From Sphingobacteriia bacterium (GTDB taxonomy: Bacteria > Bacteroidota > Bacteroidia > Bacteroidales > UBA7960), in contig JAABRR010000028.1 in assembly GCA_011390785.1 (NCBI GenBank), positions 1 to 59,848 of the forward strand: a DNA stretch of 59,848 bases, in the 5' to 3' direction. A program made the translations under genes and the position numbers. A model generated the notes under the pieces. It saw only the letters and a program-made list of their open reading frames with translations. It had not been told where the DNA came from and did no database searches. Positions within the stretch are counted from its first letter, which is position 1. Every line of letters starts with the position of its first letter. Of this stretch, positions 43,931 to 52,099 are shown one piece after another.

Positions 43931-45898
43931 TTATCGAAGTTTAAAACCTATAATAAGAACATCGTCAATCTGTTCTCCTTTACCTTTCCATGTTTCAAAT
44001 TCACGTTCAAGTATCTCACGTTGATCAGTCATAGTCTTTTGATGAATGCTCAGAAGTAAATCTGTAAGGTTTTTCATGGAATACTTTCTGCTTTCATCAC
44101 CTCCAAACTGATCAGTATATCCATCTGTTAAAATATAGAAAGTGGTTGGCTTTTTAACCGTTATAGTGTGTTGAGTGTACTTCCGTTCTAATCTTTTGTG
44201 GCTACCCCCAATGGCCATGCGGTCTCCTTTAATGATCTCAAGCTGGCCATCATCAGTTATGTAAATAACCGGGTTGTTGGCTCCCGCAAATTCTACTGTT
44301 TTACTTTCTTTATTAATTACGCACATAGAAATATCCATACCATCCCGGTTGGTGGTTTCTTCTTGTTTAAGGGCATCTTTAACGCCATTGTGCAGTTTGC
44401 TCAAAATCCTGTCGGGGTGAGTAGTACCGCTGTTGGTAATTGAGTCAAGTAAATTATAGCCGATCATAGACATAAATGCTCCGGGTACCCCGTGTCCGGT
44501 GCAATCAACAGCAGTAATTATAAACTTATCTGATTGAAATGGAACCCAACTGCCATCTTTTTCGGGTAAACGTGTTTTATCCCGTGCTTCCTGCAATTCC
44601 TTTTTTGATTGTGTATCTATATAAGCTTCTTTAAACCAGTAAAAATCACCGCTAACCATATCTACAGGCCTGAAAAAGATAAATGATTCGGGTAAATAAA
44701 CTGACAGGTTTTCGATGGGTGGAAACAGGGCCCGTTGAATTTCGCGTGCATAACTTATACTCTGTGTAATACGGAAGTTCTGATCTTCAATTTTCACAAA
44801 GGCCTCCTGTAATTTTTCTTTGGCTTGTTCAATCTGGGTGTTTTTTAGGGCAAGCTGCTTATTGGCGCGTTGTTTGGCTTTGTTGCTGCGGTACATCAAA
44901 ATTACCAAAATCAGAATAAACCCAAGGCCCCCAAGGGTAGAGTAAATAATAAGTTGTTGAAAATTTTGTAGTGCCTTCTGGCGTTCAATTTCGGCTTCAT
45001 TTAGCAGTGCTTTGTTCTCAAGTATTTCTATATCCTGTCTCTGAATTCTTTCAATTCGCTGTTGTTCAATCAGAGCCTCTTCCTGGGCCTGAACAACCGA
45101 AGATATGGAATCCTGTTCTAATTGGAATTCTATCCGGCTTTTTTCCATTTCCAGCTCCCTGATGCGGGCATCAGCCTGCTGTCGTAAAATCTCTATCTGG
45201 CTTTCTTCATCTTTTTGTTCAAACTCGCCTCTCATTGTTTCCCGGGTGATGTGTTGACTTACATCATTATATTTCTGCAGATATTCTTGTCCCAATTTAA
45301 TGTTACCCAGATTATTATAATTATTAGACAATTGTTTATAAATATTGGGTAAAACACTTTCATAATCAATATCCAGTGCAATTTCGAGAGCTTCCTCCAG
45401 CAATAAAATGGCTTCCCGATAATCTTGCTGAAGACTTTTAATATAGGCCATATCAACAAGGGCTGTGCTTATCCCTTTTCTGTCTCCAATTTCTCTGTGA
45501 ATTGCCAGATTTTCCCTGAAAGCTTTTTCTGCCTCAGGAATATTTTCCATATCGAGATAGATAAGGCCAATATTACTGTATAATTTATGGAGATTTTCAA
45601 GGTCATTGAGCCTTCTGTATAAGGGGGCAGCTTTGTAAAAATATTCCACAGCCAAATCAGGCCGCTGATTTTCCCAATAGGTGTAGCTAATTTGGTTATA
45701 ATAGGATACAGCCAGTTGAGAATCTTCCTGATCAAGATAGTATTCGGCAAGCTCCTCAAGTCTTGCAATGCGTTCTATCACCGACTCGGGCAGCACTCTT
45801 AGTTCCTGAGAAAAACCCTGAAAGCCTGCCAGGGAAAAGGTCAGCAATAAAAATAATCTTAGTATTCGGTTGGAACTATGGAAAGGAAGTTGTGTCAT
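43931..45898 (-). CDS. TPR-sensor SpoIIE-family serine phosphatase
   Basis: This 655-residue protein has a signal sequence (LFLLLTFSLAGFQGFSQ). A periplasmic TPR array (about 35-215) follows, then a long coiled coil rich in Glu, Gln and Arg (about 225-310) and one membrane helix (about 315-333). A second coiled coil leads into the C-terminal SpoIIE/PP2C phosphatase (about 390-655). Phosphatase motifs are intact: VSGDFYWF, TAVDCTGHGVPGAFMSMIG, AGANNPVIYI and YILTDGYTDQFGG. It would dephosphorylate a Ser/Thr target, often an anti-sigma-factor antagonist, in response to an outside signal. The target is unknown. Confidence 0.9.
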   Translation of the reverse strand: MTQLPFHSSNRILRLFLLLTFSLAGFQGFSQELRVLPESVIERIARLEELAEYYLDQEDSQLAVSYYNQISYTYWENQRPDLAVEYFYKAAPLYRRLNDLENLHKLYSNIGLIYLDMENIPEAEKAFRENLAIHREIGDRKGISTALVDMAYIKSLQQDYREAILLLEEALEIALDIDYESVLPNIYKQLSNNYNNLGNIKLGQEYLQKYNDVSQHITRETMRGEFEQKDEESQIEILRQQADARIRELEMEKSRIEFQLEQDSISSVVQAQEEALIEQQRIERIQRQDIEILENKALLNEAEIERQKALQNFQQLIIYSTLGGLGFILILVILMYRSNKAKQRANKQLALKNTQIEQAKEKLQEAFVKIEDQNFRITQSISYAREIQRALFPPIENLSVYLPESFIFFRPVDMVSGDFYWFKEAYIDTQSKKELQEARDKTRLPEKDGSWVPFQSDKFIITAVDCTGHGVPGAFMSMIGYNLLDSITNSGTTHPDRILSKLHNGVKDALKQEETTNRDGMDISMCVINKESKTVEFAGANNPVIYITDDGQLEIIKGDRMAIGGSHKRLERKYTQHTITVKKPTTFYILTDGYTDQFGGDESRKYSMKNLTDLLLSIHQKTMTDQREILEREFETWKGKGEQIDDVLIIGFKLR

Positions 45899-45935
45899 TT
45901 TGTTTTACAGTATGTTTGCAATGATAAAATTCAGA

Positions 45936-45943
45936 CAAATTTA
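45936..45943 (-). promoter_or_regulatory. -7 promoter box (TAAATTTG on minus strand) for the TPR-SpoIIE gene
   Basis: The plus strand reads CAAATTTA, 38 bases upstream of the start at 45898. Confidence 0.5.
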
Positions 45944-46111
45944 CTACTTATTGTTTTACTCTAAATTGGCTTTTTAGGTTACATCTAAACAGTAAATGGC
46001 CCGGTGAAATTACCTGGATTTTTTTATATTATCTGTTTTATAAATAATTTGCATAAATTTGCTGCAAGTTATAATTTTATAATCTTTGTAGAAATTAACA
46101 TAATTTGTTAA

Positions 46112-46927
46112 ATGAAATATCTAAGTGTTTTTTCCCGATATTTTTTCTTATTTACTCTCCTGATTGTGGGAAATAATCTTTCTGCTCAGGATTTTGAAGT
46201 AGCCCCGGTTAAAGTTAGCTTTAATGCCACGCCTGGCGAAAGCCAGAGCAGAACTGTAACCATAAAAAACCATGGTAACAGACGCGAAACCATAACCCTG
46301 AGAATGCAGGATTACCTTGTGCAACGGGAAGGCAATACAGAATTGCTCCCTGCTGGGTCTACCCGTAATTCTATTGCCAGCTGGGTTAATTTAAATCCAT
46401 CGTTTGTTGAATTGGAACCTAATGAAACCCGCACAATCCAGTTAAACTTACAGGCACCCAACGACGATTTTAGTTCAAGATGGGGTATACTTAGTTTTAT
46501 TACTACTGCCGAACAAAGTGTTTTTTCTGCCGACAGAGAACTGCAAACAGGCCTTGCTATGGCTGGCAGGATAGATATTATGCTATCCTATAACCCGGCA
46601 AACTCTCAACCCGGTAGGATAGAGATCAGTTCGATGCAAGAGTTAGATAGTGAAAATCCTGATGAGAGGATTTTTTCTGTCAATATTGATAACCTTAGCG
46701 AAAGGATTACCACAACCAAGGTTTTTTTAATTGCATCCAACCTGCAAACAACAGAAGAAAAAAGATACCGAACCATGGAAGTAATCACTTACCCTCAAAC
46801 TACACGTACTGTTCAGTTGACAATGCCCAACGATCTGCCTCCCGGCAGGTATTCACTGGCGGCTATTCTCGATTATCCGGGAAGCGAATCACTCAAAGGC
46901 ACACAAATTATTATAGATGTTGAATAG
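46112..46927 (+). CDS. PapD-like periplasmic pilus/fibre chaperone
   Basis: The 271-residue protein has a signal peptide ending in NLSAQD and two Ig-like beta domains. The first carries FEVAPVKVSFNATPGESQSRTVTIKNHGN and WVNLNPSFVELEPNETRTIQLNL, the layout of fimbrial chaperone N-domains and related Bacteroidota chaperones. Such chaperones cap secreted subunits by donating a strand. It is divergently transcribed from the SpoIIE gene and overlaps the MORN-repeat gene by 11 bases. It is likely the partner of the subunit-like proteins at 42536-43773. Confidence 0.75.
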   Translation: MKYLSVFSRYFFLFTLLIVGNNLSAQDFEVAPVKVSFNATPGESQSRTVTIKNHGNRRETITLRMQDYLVQREGNTELLPAGSTRNSIASWVNLNPSFVELEPNETRTIQLNLQAPNDDFSSRWGILSFITTAEQSVFSADRELQTGLAMAGRIDIMLSYNPANSQPGRIEISSMQELDSENPDERIFSVNIDNLSERITTTKVFLIASNLQTTEEKRYRTMEVITYPQTTRTVQLTMPNDLPPGRYSLAAILDYPGSESLKGTQIIIDVE

Positions 46928-48071
46928 GTACACCAATCCTTTTCTCAAACGCTGTTTATTTTATTGCCTGGTTTCTTTTTCTTTTTTTACCGGAAAGATT
47001 TTAATTGGACAAAATCAGACTTTTATTCTATATCATCGGGGCTCACCGCCAATTGCGAAGGAAATCTTTACAGGCTATCTTCAAAATAATGATACAATTA
47101 AAAATGGTGAGTATAAGTATTATCTCCCCGATGGTTCCTTAAGGCAGAAAGGTGCTTTCGAAAATAATATGCCGGTGGGCTTATGGTCGGTTTTTTATCC
47201 AGATGGTTCTCTGCATCAGAAAATTGAATTTGTAAATGGCAAACGCGAAGGAGATTATAGTGCCTACTTCAAACATAGGGCAATAATGCAAAAAGGCTAT
47301 TATCGTAATGGTTTAATGCATGGCCGTTGGACTACCTTTTTCGATCACGGGCCCGTTGAAACTGTTACCCACTATATCAAGGGTATTCCCAATGGCTTAA
47401 TGCAGGTTAATTACCCCGATGGACAGCCCTACACACAACAGGAAATGAAAAATGGCGAAGAAACAGGCCGGTTTGTTCAGTATCATGAAAACGGAGTTGT
47501 TAACTATGAAGGATCGAAAGAAAACGGATTTTTTAAGGATACATTAAAAACTTTTTATAAAAATGGCATATTACAAAGGAAAGCTATTTATGAAAATGGT
47601 CTTTTACATGGGCCTTTTTTTGCCTGGAAAGATGATGGGACTCTGGAAATAAAATCTTTCTATAAAGATGGCAAATCCCACGGAAAACACTCTGAATACC
47701 ACACAAATGGCAGAGTGGCCATAATGGGTAATTATTTTGATGGAGTGAAAGTTGGTATATGGCATTCCTGGTATCCAGATGCACAGAAATATATAGAAGG
47801 CTCGTTCAATAATAATCTTATTAATGGACTATGGAAGGTTTATCATCCCAACGGATTTATAAAGCAAAGAGGGAATTACATAAATGGCAAAGCAACAGGT
47901 AAGTGGGATTTCTTTTATGATAACGGCTATTTATTTAAGTCCGGATATTTTACAAACGATATGGAACAGGGCATCTGGTTGCTGATATTGAATGAACCAG
48001 ACAATCAGGAAAAAATTGCTGTTTTTTATTGTAACGGCGAGCTGTGTGGGCCGGTCAGAAAGGTCAACTAA
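46917..48071 (+). CDS. MORN/YwqK-type repeat protein, exported
   Basis: This 384-residue protein has a hydrophobic N-terminal signal (RCLFYCLVSFSFFTG) and about a dozen copies of a repeat of about 23 residues. The repeat pattern is G-x-W-x-x-Y-x-x-x-G-x-x-x-x-x-x-x-Y-x-x-G-x-x-x-G, for example GLWSVFYPDGSLHQK and GKWDFFYDNGYLFKSG. This is the MORN_2 or YwqK family, whose members are often listed as antitoxin-like, but the fold is a repetitive beta-hairpin sheet and the role is unknown. The ATG at 46917 overlaps the chaperone stop, so translation is coupled. Confidence 0.85.
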   Translation: MLNRYTNPFLKRCLFYCLVSFSFFTGKILIGQNQTFILYHRGSPPIAKEIFTGYLQNNDTIKNGEYKYYLPDGSLRQKGAFENNMPVGLWSVFYPDGSLHQKIEFVNGKREGDYSAYFKHRAIMQKGYYRNGLMHGRWTTFFDHGPVETVTHYIKGIPNGLMQVNYPDGQPYTQQEMKNGEETGRFVQYHENGVVNYEGSKENGFFKDTLKTFYKNGILQRKAIYENGLLHGPFFAWKDDGTLEIKSFYKDGKSHGKHSEYHTNGRVAIMGNYFDGVKVGIWHSWYPDAQKYIEGSFNNNLINGLWKVYHPNGFIKQRGNYINGKATGKWDFFYDNGYLFKSGYFTNDMEQGIWLLILNEPDNQEKIAVFYCNGELCGPVRKVN

Positions 48072-48278
48072 CGGTAATGTAACCCTCTGAGTGGCTTTTA
48101 GCCGAACATCTTTTGTATATAGGGGAAATACCAGCACGAAAAGCAAACCTGCAGCCCATTAGAAAGGGGGGGGTATACTATCTTACCGACTTACTTAAAT
48201 TATTAACAGTTGGAATTTTGGAAGGGTTTAAAATGGTACATCAGCCTTTAAATCTTTTATATTTAGGTGATTTTTATG

Positions 48279-48286
48279 TATTTTTG
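48279..48286 (+). promoter_or_regulatory. -7 promoter box TATTTTTG for the Mla/MCE operon
   Basis: Match to TAnnTTTG, 57 bases upstream of the mlaD-like start. The surrounding gap (48072-48342) holds no convincing gene. Confidence 0.45.
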
Positions 48287-48342
48287 CTATTCATTATAGT
48301 CAAAAAAAATGCAGGTAAACAATAGAAATCAAAATTTTTAAC

Positions 48343-49341
48343 ATGAAAAAGGCTCAGAAAATTCGTCTTGGAATATTTATCATGTTTGGTTCTGCCTTGC
48401 TTCTTATTCTTATAGGTTTTTTTACCGCCCGTAAGCTGTTCGAGAAAACCGATATTTATTTTGTTGCTTACCGCGGTGTTTCTGTAAGTGGTCTGGAAGT
48501 TGGGAGCCCGGTTAAATATATGGGAATTAATGTAGGATCTATTTCTGCTATCAGCATTGATCCGATGGATGTTAATCAGATCATCGTGCGCCTGTCTCTT
48601 AAAGCAGGCACACCTGTTAAAGCAGATGCCACTGCTGATATCGTTGCTATGGGTATTACAGGGTTAAAAACCATTGAAATAAGGGGTGGAACCAACGAGG
48701 CTCCTTTTCTGAAAGAACAGGATTTCATCAGGCAGGGCTCATCGCTGGTGGAAGATATTAGCGGGCAGGCAGAAGCCATTGCCTTTAAGCTTGAAGAGGT
48801 TTTAAATAATCTTATTGCATTTACAAATCCTGATAATCTTGAAGCCGTTACCAATGTTGTCGACCGCATTACTGTCTTGTCTGACAATGCCAATCAGGCT
48901 ATCCTTTTATTCAATAACGTGGTAGAAGAAAACCGGGATGATTTAAGACAATCAATTTTTGCTACCAACCAAATGGCTGGTAGGTTAGATACCACATCGG
49001 TTGAAATTCTTGCAGCCGGAAAACAATTTAATGCTTTAATGCAAAGCGATACATTGGGGCAAATCCTGGGAAACATTCGCGATATATCTGTTACACTCAG
49101 TGAAACAAACCTAAACGGACTAATTGAAAATCTCGCACTCACTGCCGCTCAAACCAGGCAAATGCTTGTAAGGCTTGATTATGATGTGGAAAGAAGCAGC
49201 AAAGAGTTGAGCGATAATTTGTTACTGCTCGAGCAAACTCTTCAGAACCTGGAAGAAGTCTCAAGAAAGATCAATACCGATCCTTCTGTCCTGATCAGGG
49301 GGAATAGAGCCAAAGATATTCCTGACAGAAGGCTCCAATAA
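48343..49341 (+). CDS. MlaD-like MCE-domain lipid-transport protein
   Basis: This 332-residue protein has one N-terminal membrane helix (about 8-28) and an MCE domain (about 38-118; VSVSGLEVGSPVKYMGINVG). A long helical C-terminal tail with heptad features follows (about 150-310). MCE proteins form hexamers that carry phospholipids between the two membranes. The tail is longer than in Escherichia coli MlaD and resembles PqiB/YebT-type helical needles. It is first in a four-gene set with an auxiliary lipoprotein, permease and ATPase. Confidence 0.93.
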   Translation: MKKAQKIRLGIFIMFGSALLLILIGFFTARKLFEKTDIYFVAYRGVSVSGLEVGSPVKYMGINVGSISAISIDPMDVNQIIVRLSLKAGTPVKADATADIVAMGITGLKTIEIRGGTNEAPFLKEQDFIRQGSSLVEDISGQAEAIAFKLEEVLNNLIAFTNPDNLEAVTNVVDRITVLSDNANQAILLFNNVVEENRDDLRQSIFATNQMAGRLDTTSVEILAAGKQFNALMQSDTLGQILGNIRDISVTLSETNLNGLIENLALTAAQTRQMLVRLDYDVERSSKELSDNLLLLEQTLQNLEEVSRKINTDPSVLIRGNRAKDIPDRRLQ

Positions 49342-49386
49342 ATTGCTTTTTATTTGAATGATACATCAATCAAAAAAAATACTGAG

Positions 49387-49989
49387 ATGAACAGAATTAT
49401 TTATTTATTTACCTTATCATTGATTTTGTTTTCGGCTTGCCGAAGCAATAAGCCTGTAGCCCCAAGCTTTTTTATTATTGAGTATCCTGCCGACAGATTG
49501 CAGAGCGATACATTGGAACCCCTTGGGTTTACCTTGCAAATTCAGGATATAGATGTGCACCCTGCTTATGGAACCACTCAAATTGCCATCAGAGAAGAAG
49601 AGAATAAAATCAACTACTTTGTCAATAATCAATGGGCTTCCAGGCCACAACAGAATTTTGAGCGTTTTGCAGTAACCTATTTCAGCCGAAACAATATTTT
49701 TCAAACTACAGAACGTCGATTCTGGAATAATGAACCCGATTACAGACTCTATATTTCAGTGTATAACCTTGAGGTTGTGCGCGATAATAAGGACTTTACG
49801 GCACGGCTTCATTTGGAATTCAGGCTGGAATCTATTTCAGGAGAAATTATTGACCGCCATATTAGTGATAATTTCAGATTACTTGAAAAACGAAACCTGA
49901 ACGTTTTTGCCACGGCAATCAATAATATGTTTTACGAAGAGTTGAACTATTTTGCCAAACGCATTCATTTTTTGTTGTCGCCGGCCTGA
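49387..49989 (+). CDS. ABC-type transport auxiliary lipoprotein (PqiC/ABC_trans_aux-like)
   Basis: The protein is 200 residues from ATG 49387; an in-frame TTG at 49354 is rejected because it does not fit a signal. The lipoprotein signal ends in LFSAC (Cys about residue 16). The mature part has an SPxxYxL-like start (PSFFIIEYPADRL), LQIQDIDVHPAYGTTQIAIR and a C-terminal helix. The pattern fits the family of small lipoproteins that accompany MCE systems. It lies between the mlaD-like and mlaE-like genes. The family call is fair rather than certain. Confidence 0.72.
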   Translation: MNRIIYLFTLSLILFSACRSNKPVAPSFFIIEYPADRLQSDTLEPLGFTLQIQDIDVHPAYGTTQIAIREEENKINYFVNNQWASRPQQNFERFAVTYFSRNNIFQTTERRFWNNEPDYRLYISVYNLEVVRDNKDFTARLHLEFRLESISGEIIDRHISDNFRLLEKRNLNVFATAINNMFYEELNYFAKRIHFLLSPA

Positions 49990-50100
49990 TTTATCAGTTG
50001 TTGGATAAACAGATTTCCGGTTTTTTTGGGGTCCGAAACCGCGTTTTCTTTTATTATTATGGATAGGTTCAATTTCTCCTTTTAATCAATTTTACACCTG

Positions 50101-51234
50101 ATGTTAAAAAGATTGCTCAAATATCGTAAACGTAAATCCGAAAATTCAATTTACAGAATTGAAAATGATACCTTATTTCTGAGCAAAGGTCTAACGCTTG
50201 ATACAGTTCCGAAATTCTCTGCCGGTATTTTAAATGATCTGAAAAGTATAAAAAGCCAAAATCTTATCATTAATCTTCAGGATTTAAAAGATATTGATGG
50301 TGCAGGAGTTACTGCACTTTTCTGGTTAAAGACCATGCTTAGGGAGAAAGGGGTGTCTGTAAGAATAGAAAATGCTGATATCCACATTAATAAAAAGATA
50401 GACCTTTTTAAGCCAGAGATAATTGATATTCGTGATAAAAAAAAAGAAGCAGGTTTTTTTGAATCTATTGGAGATAACCTTTATCAGTTTGTGTCTTCTT
50501 ATTTATATGAATTTATGGTTTTGGCAGCCAATGTTTTTTATTTTTCTGCTACCGATATTTTTAAAAAGAGAAAACGCAGAAAAGGCGAATTTACCAACCA
50601 GGCTGTTCTTATTGGCGTAAATGCAACACTCATCATAGTGATTATGTCATTTGTTATTGGCCTGGTACTGGCATTACAGTCTGCACAACAATTGCGCGAC
50701 TTTGGCGCTAACATTTATATTGTTGACCTTACCGTTATTGCCATGATGAGCCAGATGGGACCACTTATAACCGCTATCCTGGTTGCTGGAAGAAGCGGTT
50801 CTGCCATTGCCGCCGAAATAGCCACTATGAAAGTTACTTCCGAATTAGATGCCCTGCAAACCATGGGCTTAAATCCTATTCGGTTTGTTGTTGTACCCAA
50901 ACTTTATGCAAGCCTTGTTACAATGCCTTTTCTTATCCTTTTATCAAGTGTGGCAGGTATTGTGGGCGGAGCCGTAGCAGCATATGTTTATCTGGGGATT
51001 ACTCCTGAAGTATTTGTGAACCGAATGGTTGATTCTGTCAGCAACAAACAATTGATAACATCATTTGTAAAAAGCCAGGTATATGCCAGCCTTATTGTTC
51101 TGACCGGAAGTTTTTACGGTTTCAGGGTTCTGAGAGGGGCTGAAGGAGTGGGGAAAGCAACAACAGCAGCGGTAGTTGTGGCAATATCACTTGTTATTAT
51201 TGCTGATAGTGTGCTGGGTTTGATGTTTTTCTGA
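50101..51234 (+). CDS. MlaE-like permease with fused N-terminal STAS (MlaB-like) domain
   Basis: The 377-residue protein begins with a STAS domain (about 15-105; DLKDIDGAGVTALFWLKTML), which corresponds to MlaB of Escherichia coli. An MlaE-type permease follows with about five membrane segments and the motifs MSQMGPLITAILVAGRSGSAIAAEI and DALQTMGLNPIRFVV. It would form the inner-membrane channel of the MCE transporter. Fusion of the STAS part means no separate mlaB is needed. Confidence 0.93.
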   Translation: MLKRLLKYRKRKSENSIYRIENDTLFLSKGLTLDTVPKFSAGILNDLKSIKSQNLIINLQDLKDIDGAGVTALFWLKTMLREKGVSVRIENADIHINKKIDLFKPEIIDIRDKKKEAGFFESIGDNLYQFVSSYLYEFMVLAANVFYFSATDIFKKRKRRKGEFTNQAVLIGVNATLIIVIMSFVIGLVLALQSAQQLRDFGANIYIVDLTVIAMMSQMGPLITAILVAGRSGSAIAAEIATMKVTSELDALQTMGLNPIRFVVVPKLYASLVTMPFLILLSSVAGIVGGAVAAYVYLGITPEVFVNRMVDSVSNKQLITSFVKSQVYASLIVLTGSFYGFRVLRGAEGVGKATTAAVVVAISLVIIADSVLGLMFF

Positions 51235-51284
51235 TCAGCAAAATTTATTTGATTAAAAGTTTTTTCCTAATTCTATGGATCTTT

Positions 51285-52046
51285 ATGCAAAAAGAGAAAA
51301 TTATAGACGTAAAAAACCTGGGTGCTTCATTTGATGGAACTGTAGTTTTGTCGGATGTTTCTTTTAGTGTATATCAAGGAGAAGTTACTGTTATCTTAGG
51401 TTCAAGCGGCTGTGGAAAATCTACCGTGCTCAGGCATATACTCAGTTTATACCCCTTGTTACAAGGGGATATTACCATTCTTGGAAAACAGTTGGGGAAT
51501 CTTACAGAAGATCAGCAACTTGATTTGTATCTCCAAATGGGAGTCTTTTATCAGAATGGAGCCTTACTCAACTCTATGACAGTAGAAGAAAATGTTGCTC
51601 TGCCCCTTAAACAGCATACCAAACTTCCTGATCATTTAATCCATGATATTGTTCGCATGAAACTGGGCCTTGTTAATCTTGAACATGCAATAGATCAGTT
51701 TCCTTCTGAATTAAGTGGTGGTATGCTCAAAAGAGCAGCCCTTGCCCGAGCTATTGTTATGGACCCGCCAATAATGTTTCTCGATGAGCCTGGCGCCGGT
51801 CTCGATCCAATTTCTTTGGAAGCACTTGATAAACTCATCATCAATCTTAAAGAACAACTCGGTATGACCATTGTACTGGTTACCCACGAAGTTTCCAGCA
51901 TCCTGCGTATTGCTGACCGTATTGTTTACCTTGAAAAAGGAAGAGTTCTTTTCGAAGGAACTTTAAGGGATGCCTTGAAAAGTGGTATCGAATCGGTTAG
52001 TAATTTCTTCTCTGTTATTAATGATGCCGATAAAATAAAGTCCTGA
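51285..52046 (+). CDS. MlaF-like ABC transporter ATPase
   Basis: The protein is 253 residues from ATG 51285; the in-frame TTG at 51249 is less likely. Walker A is LGSSGCGKST, the signature is LSGGMLKRAALARAIVM, Walker B is IMFLDEPGAGLDP, and the switch His lies in VTHEVSSI. It powers the MlaE-like permease and ends the operon. Typical MlaF length. Confidence 0.95.
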   Translation: MQKEKIIDVKNLGASFDGTVVLSDVSFSVYQGEVTVILGSSGCGKSTVLRHILSLYPLLQGDITILGKQLGNLTEDQQLDLYLQMGVFYQNGALLNSMTVEENVALPLKQHTKLPDHLIHDIVRMKLGLVNLEHAIDQFPSELSGGMLKRAALARAIVMDPPIMFLDEPGAGLDPISLEALDKLIINLKEQLGMTIVLVTHEVSSILRIADRIVYLEKGRVLFEGTLRDALKSGIESVSNFFSVINDADKIKS

Positions 52047-52099
52047 GAACTTCTGGCTTTAATCACCATATTTTTCTCTAAAATATTCTTTTCTGTTAT

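Noticed and set aside
46917-48071. Reading the YwqK-type repeat protein as an antitoxin
   Set aside because: It has a signal sequence, no toxin partner is adjacent and the repeat is a structural MORN type. The antitoxin label belongs to the family name, not to evidence here.
48166-48173. Run of G in the gap before the Mla operon, considered as a phase-variation tract
   Set aside because: It lies outside any gene and away from the -7 box, so slippage would have no clear effect.
48113-48325. 70-codon frame in the gap before the Mla operon
   Set aside because: It overlaps the candidate promoter of the mlaD-like gene, has unconvincing composition and no recognisable domain.
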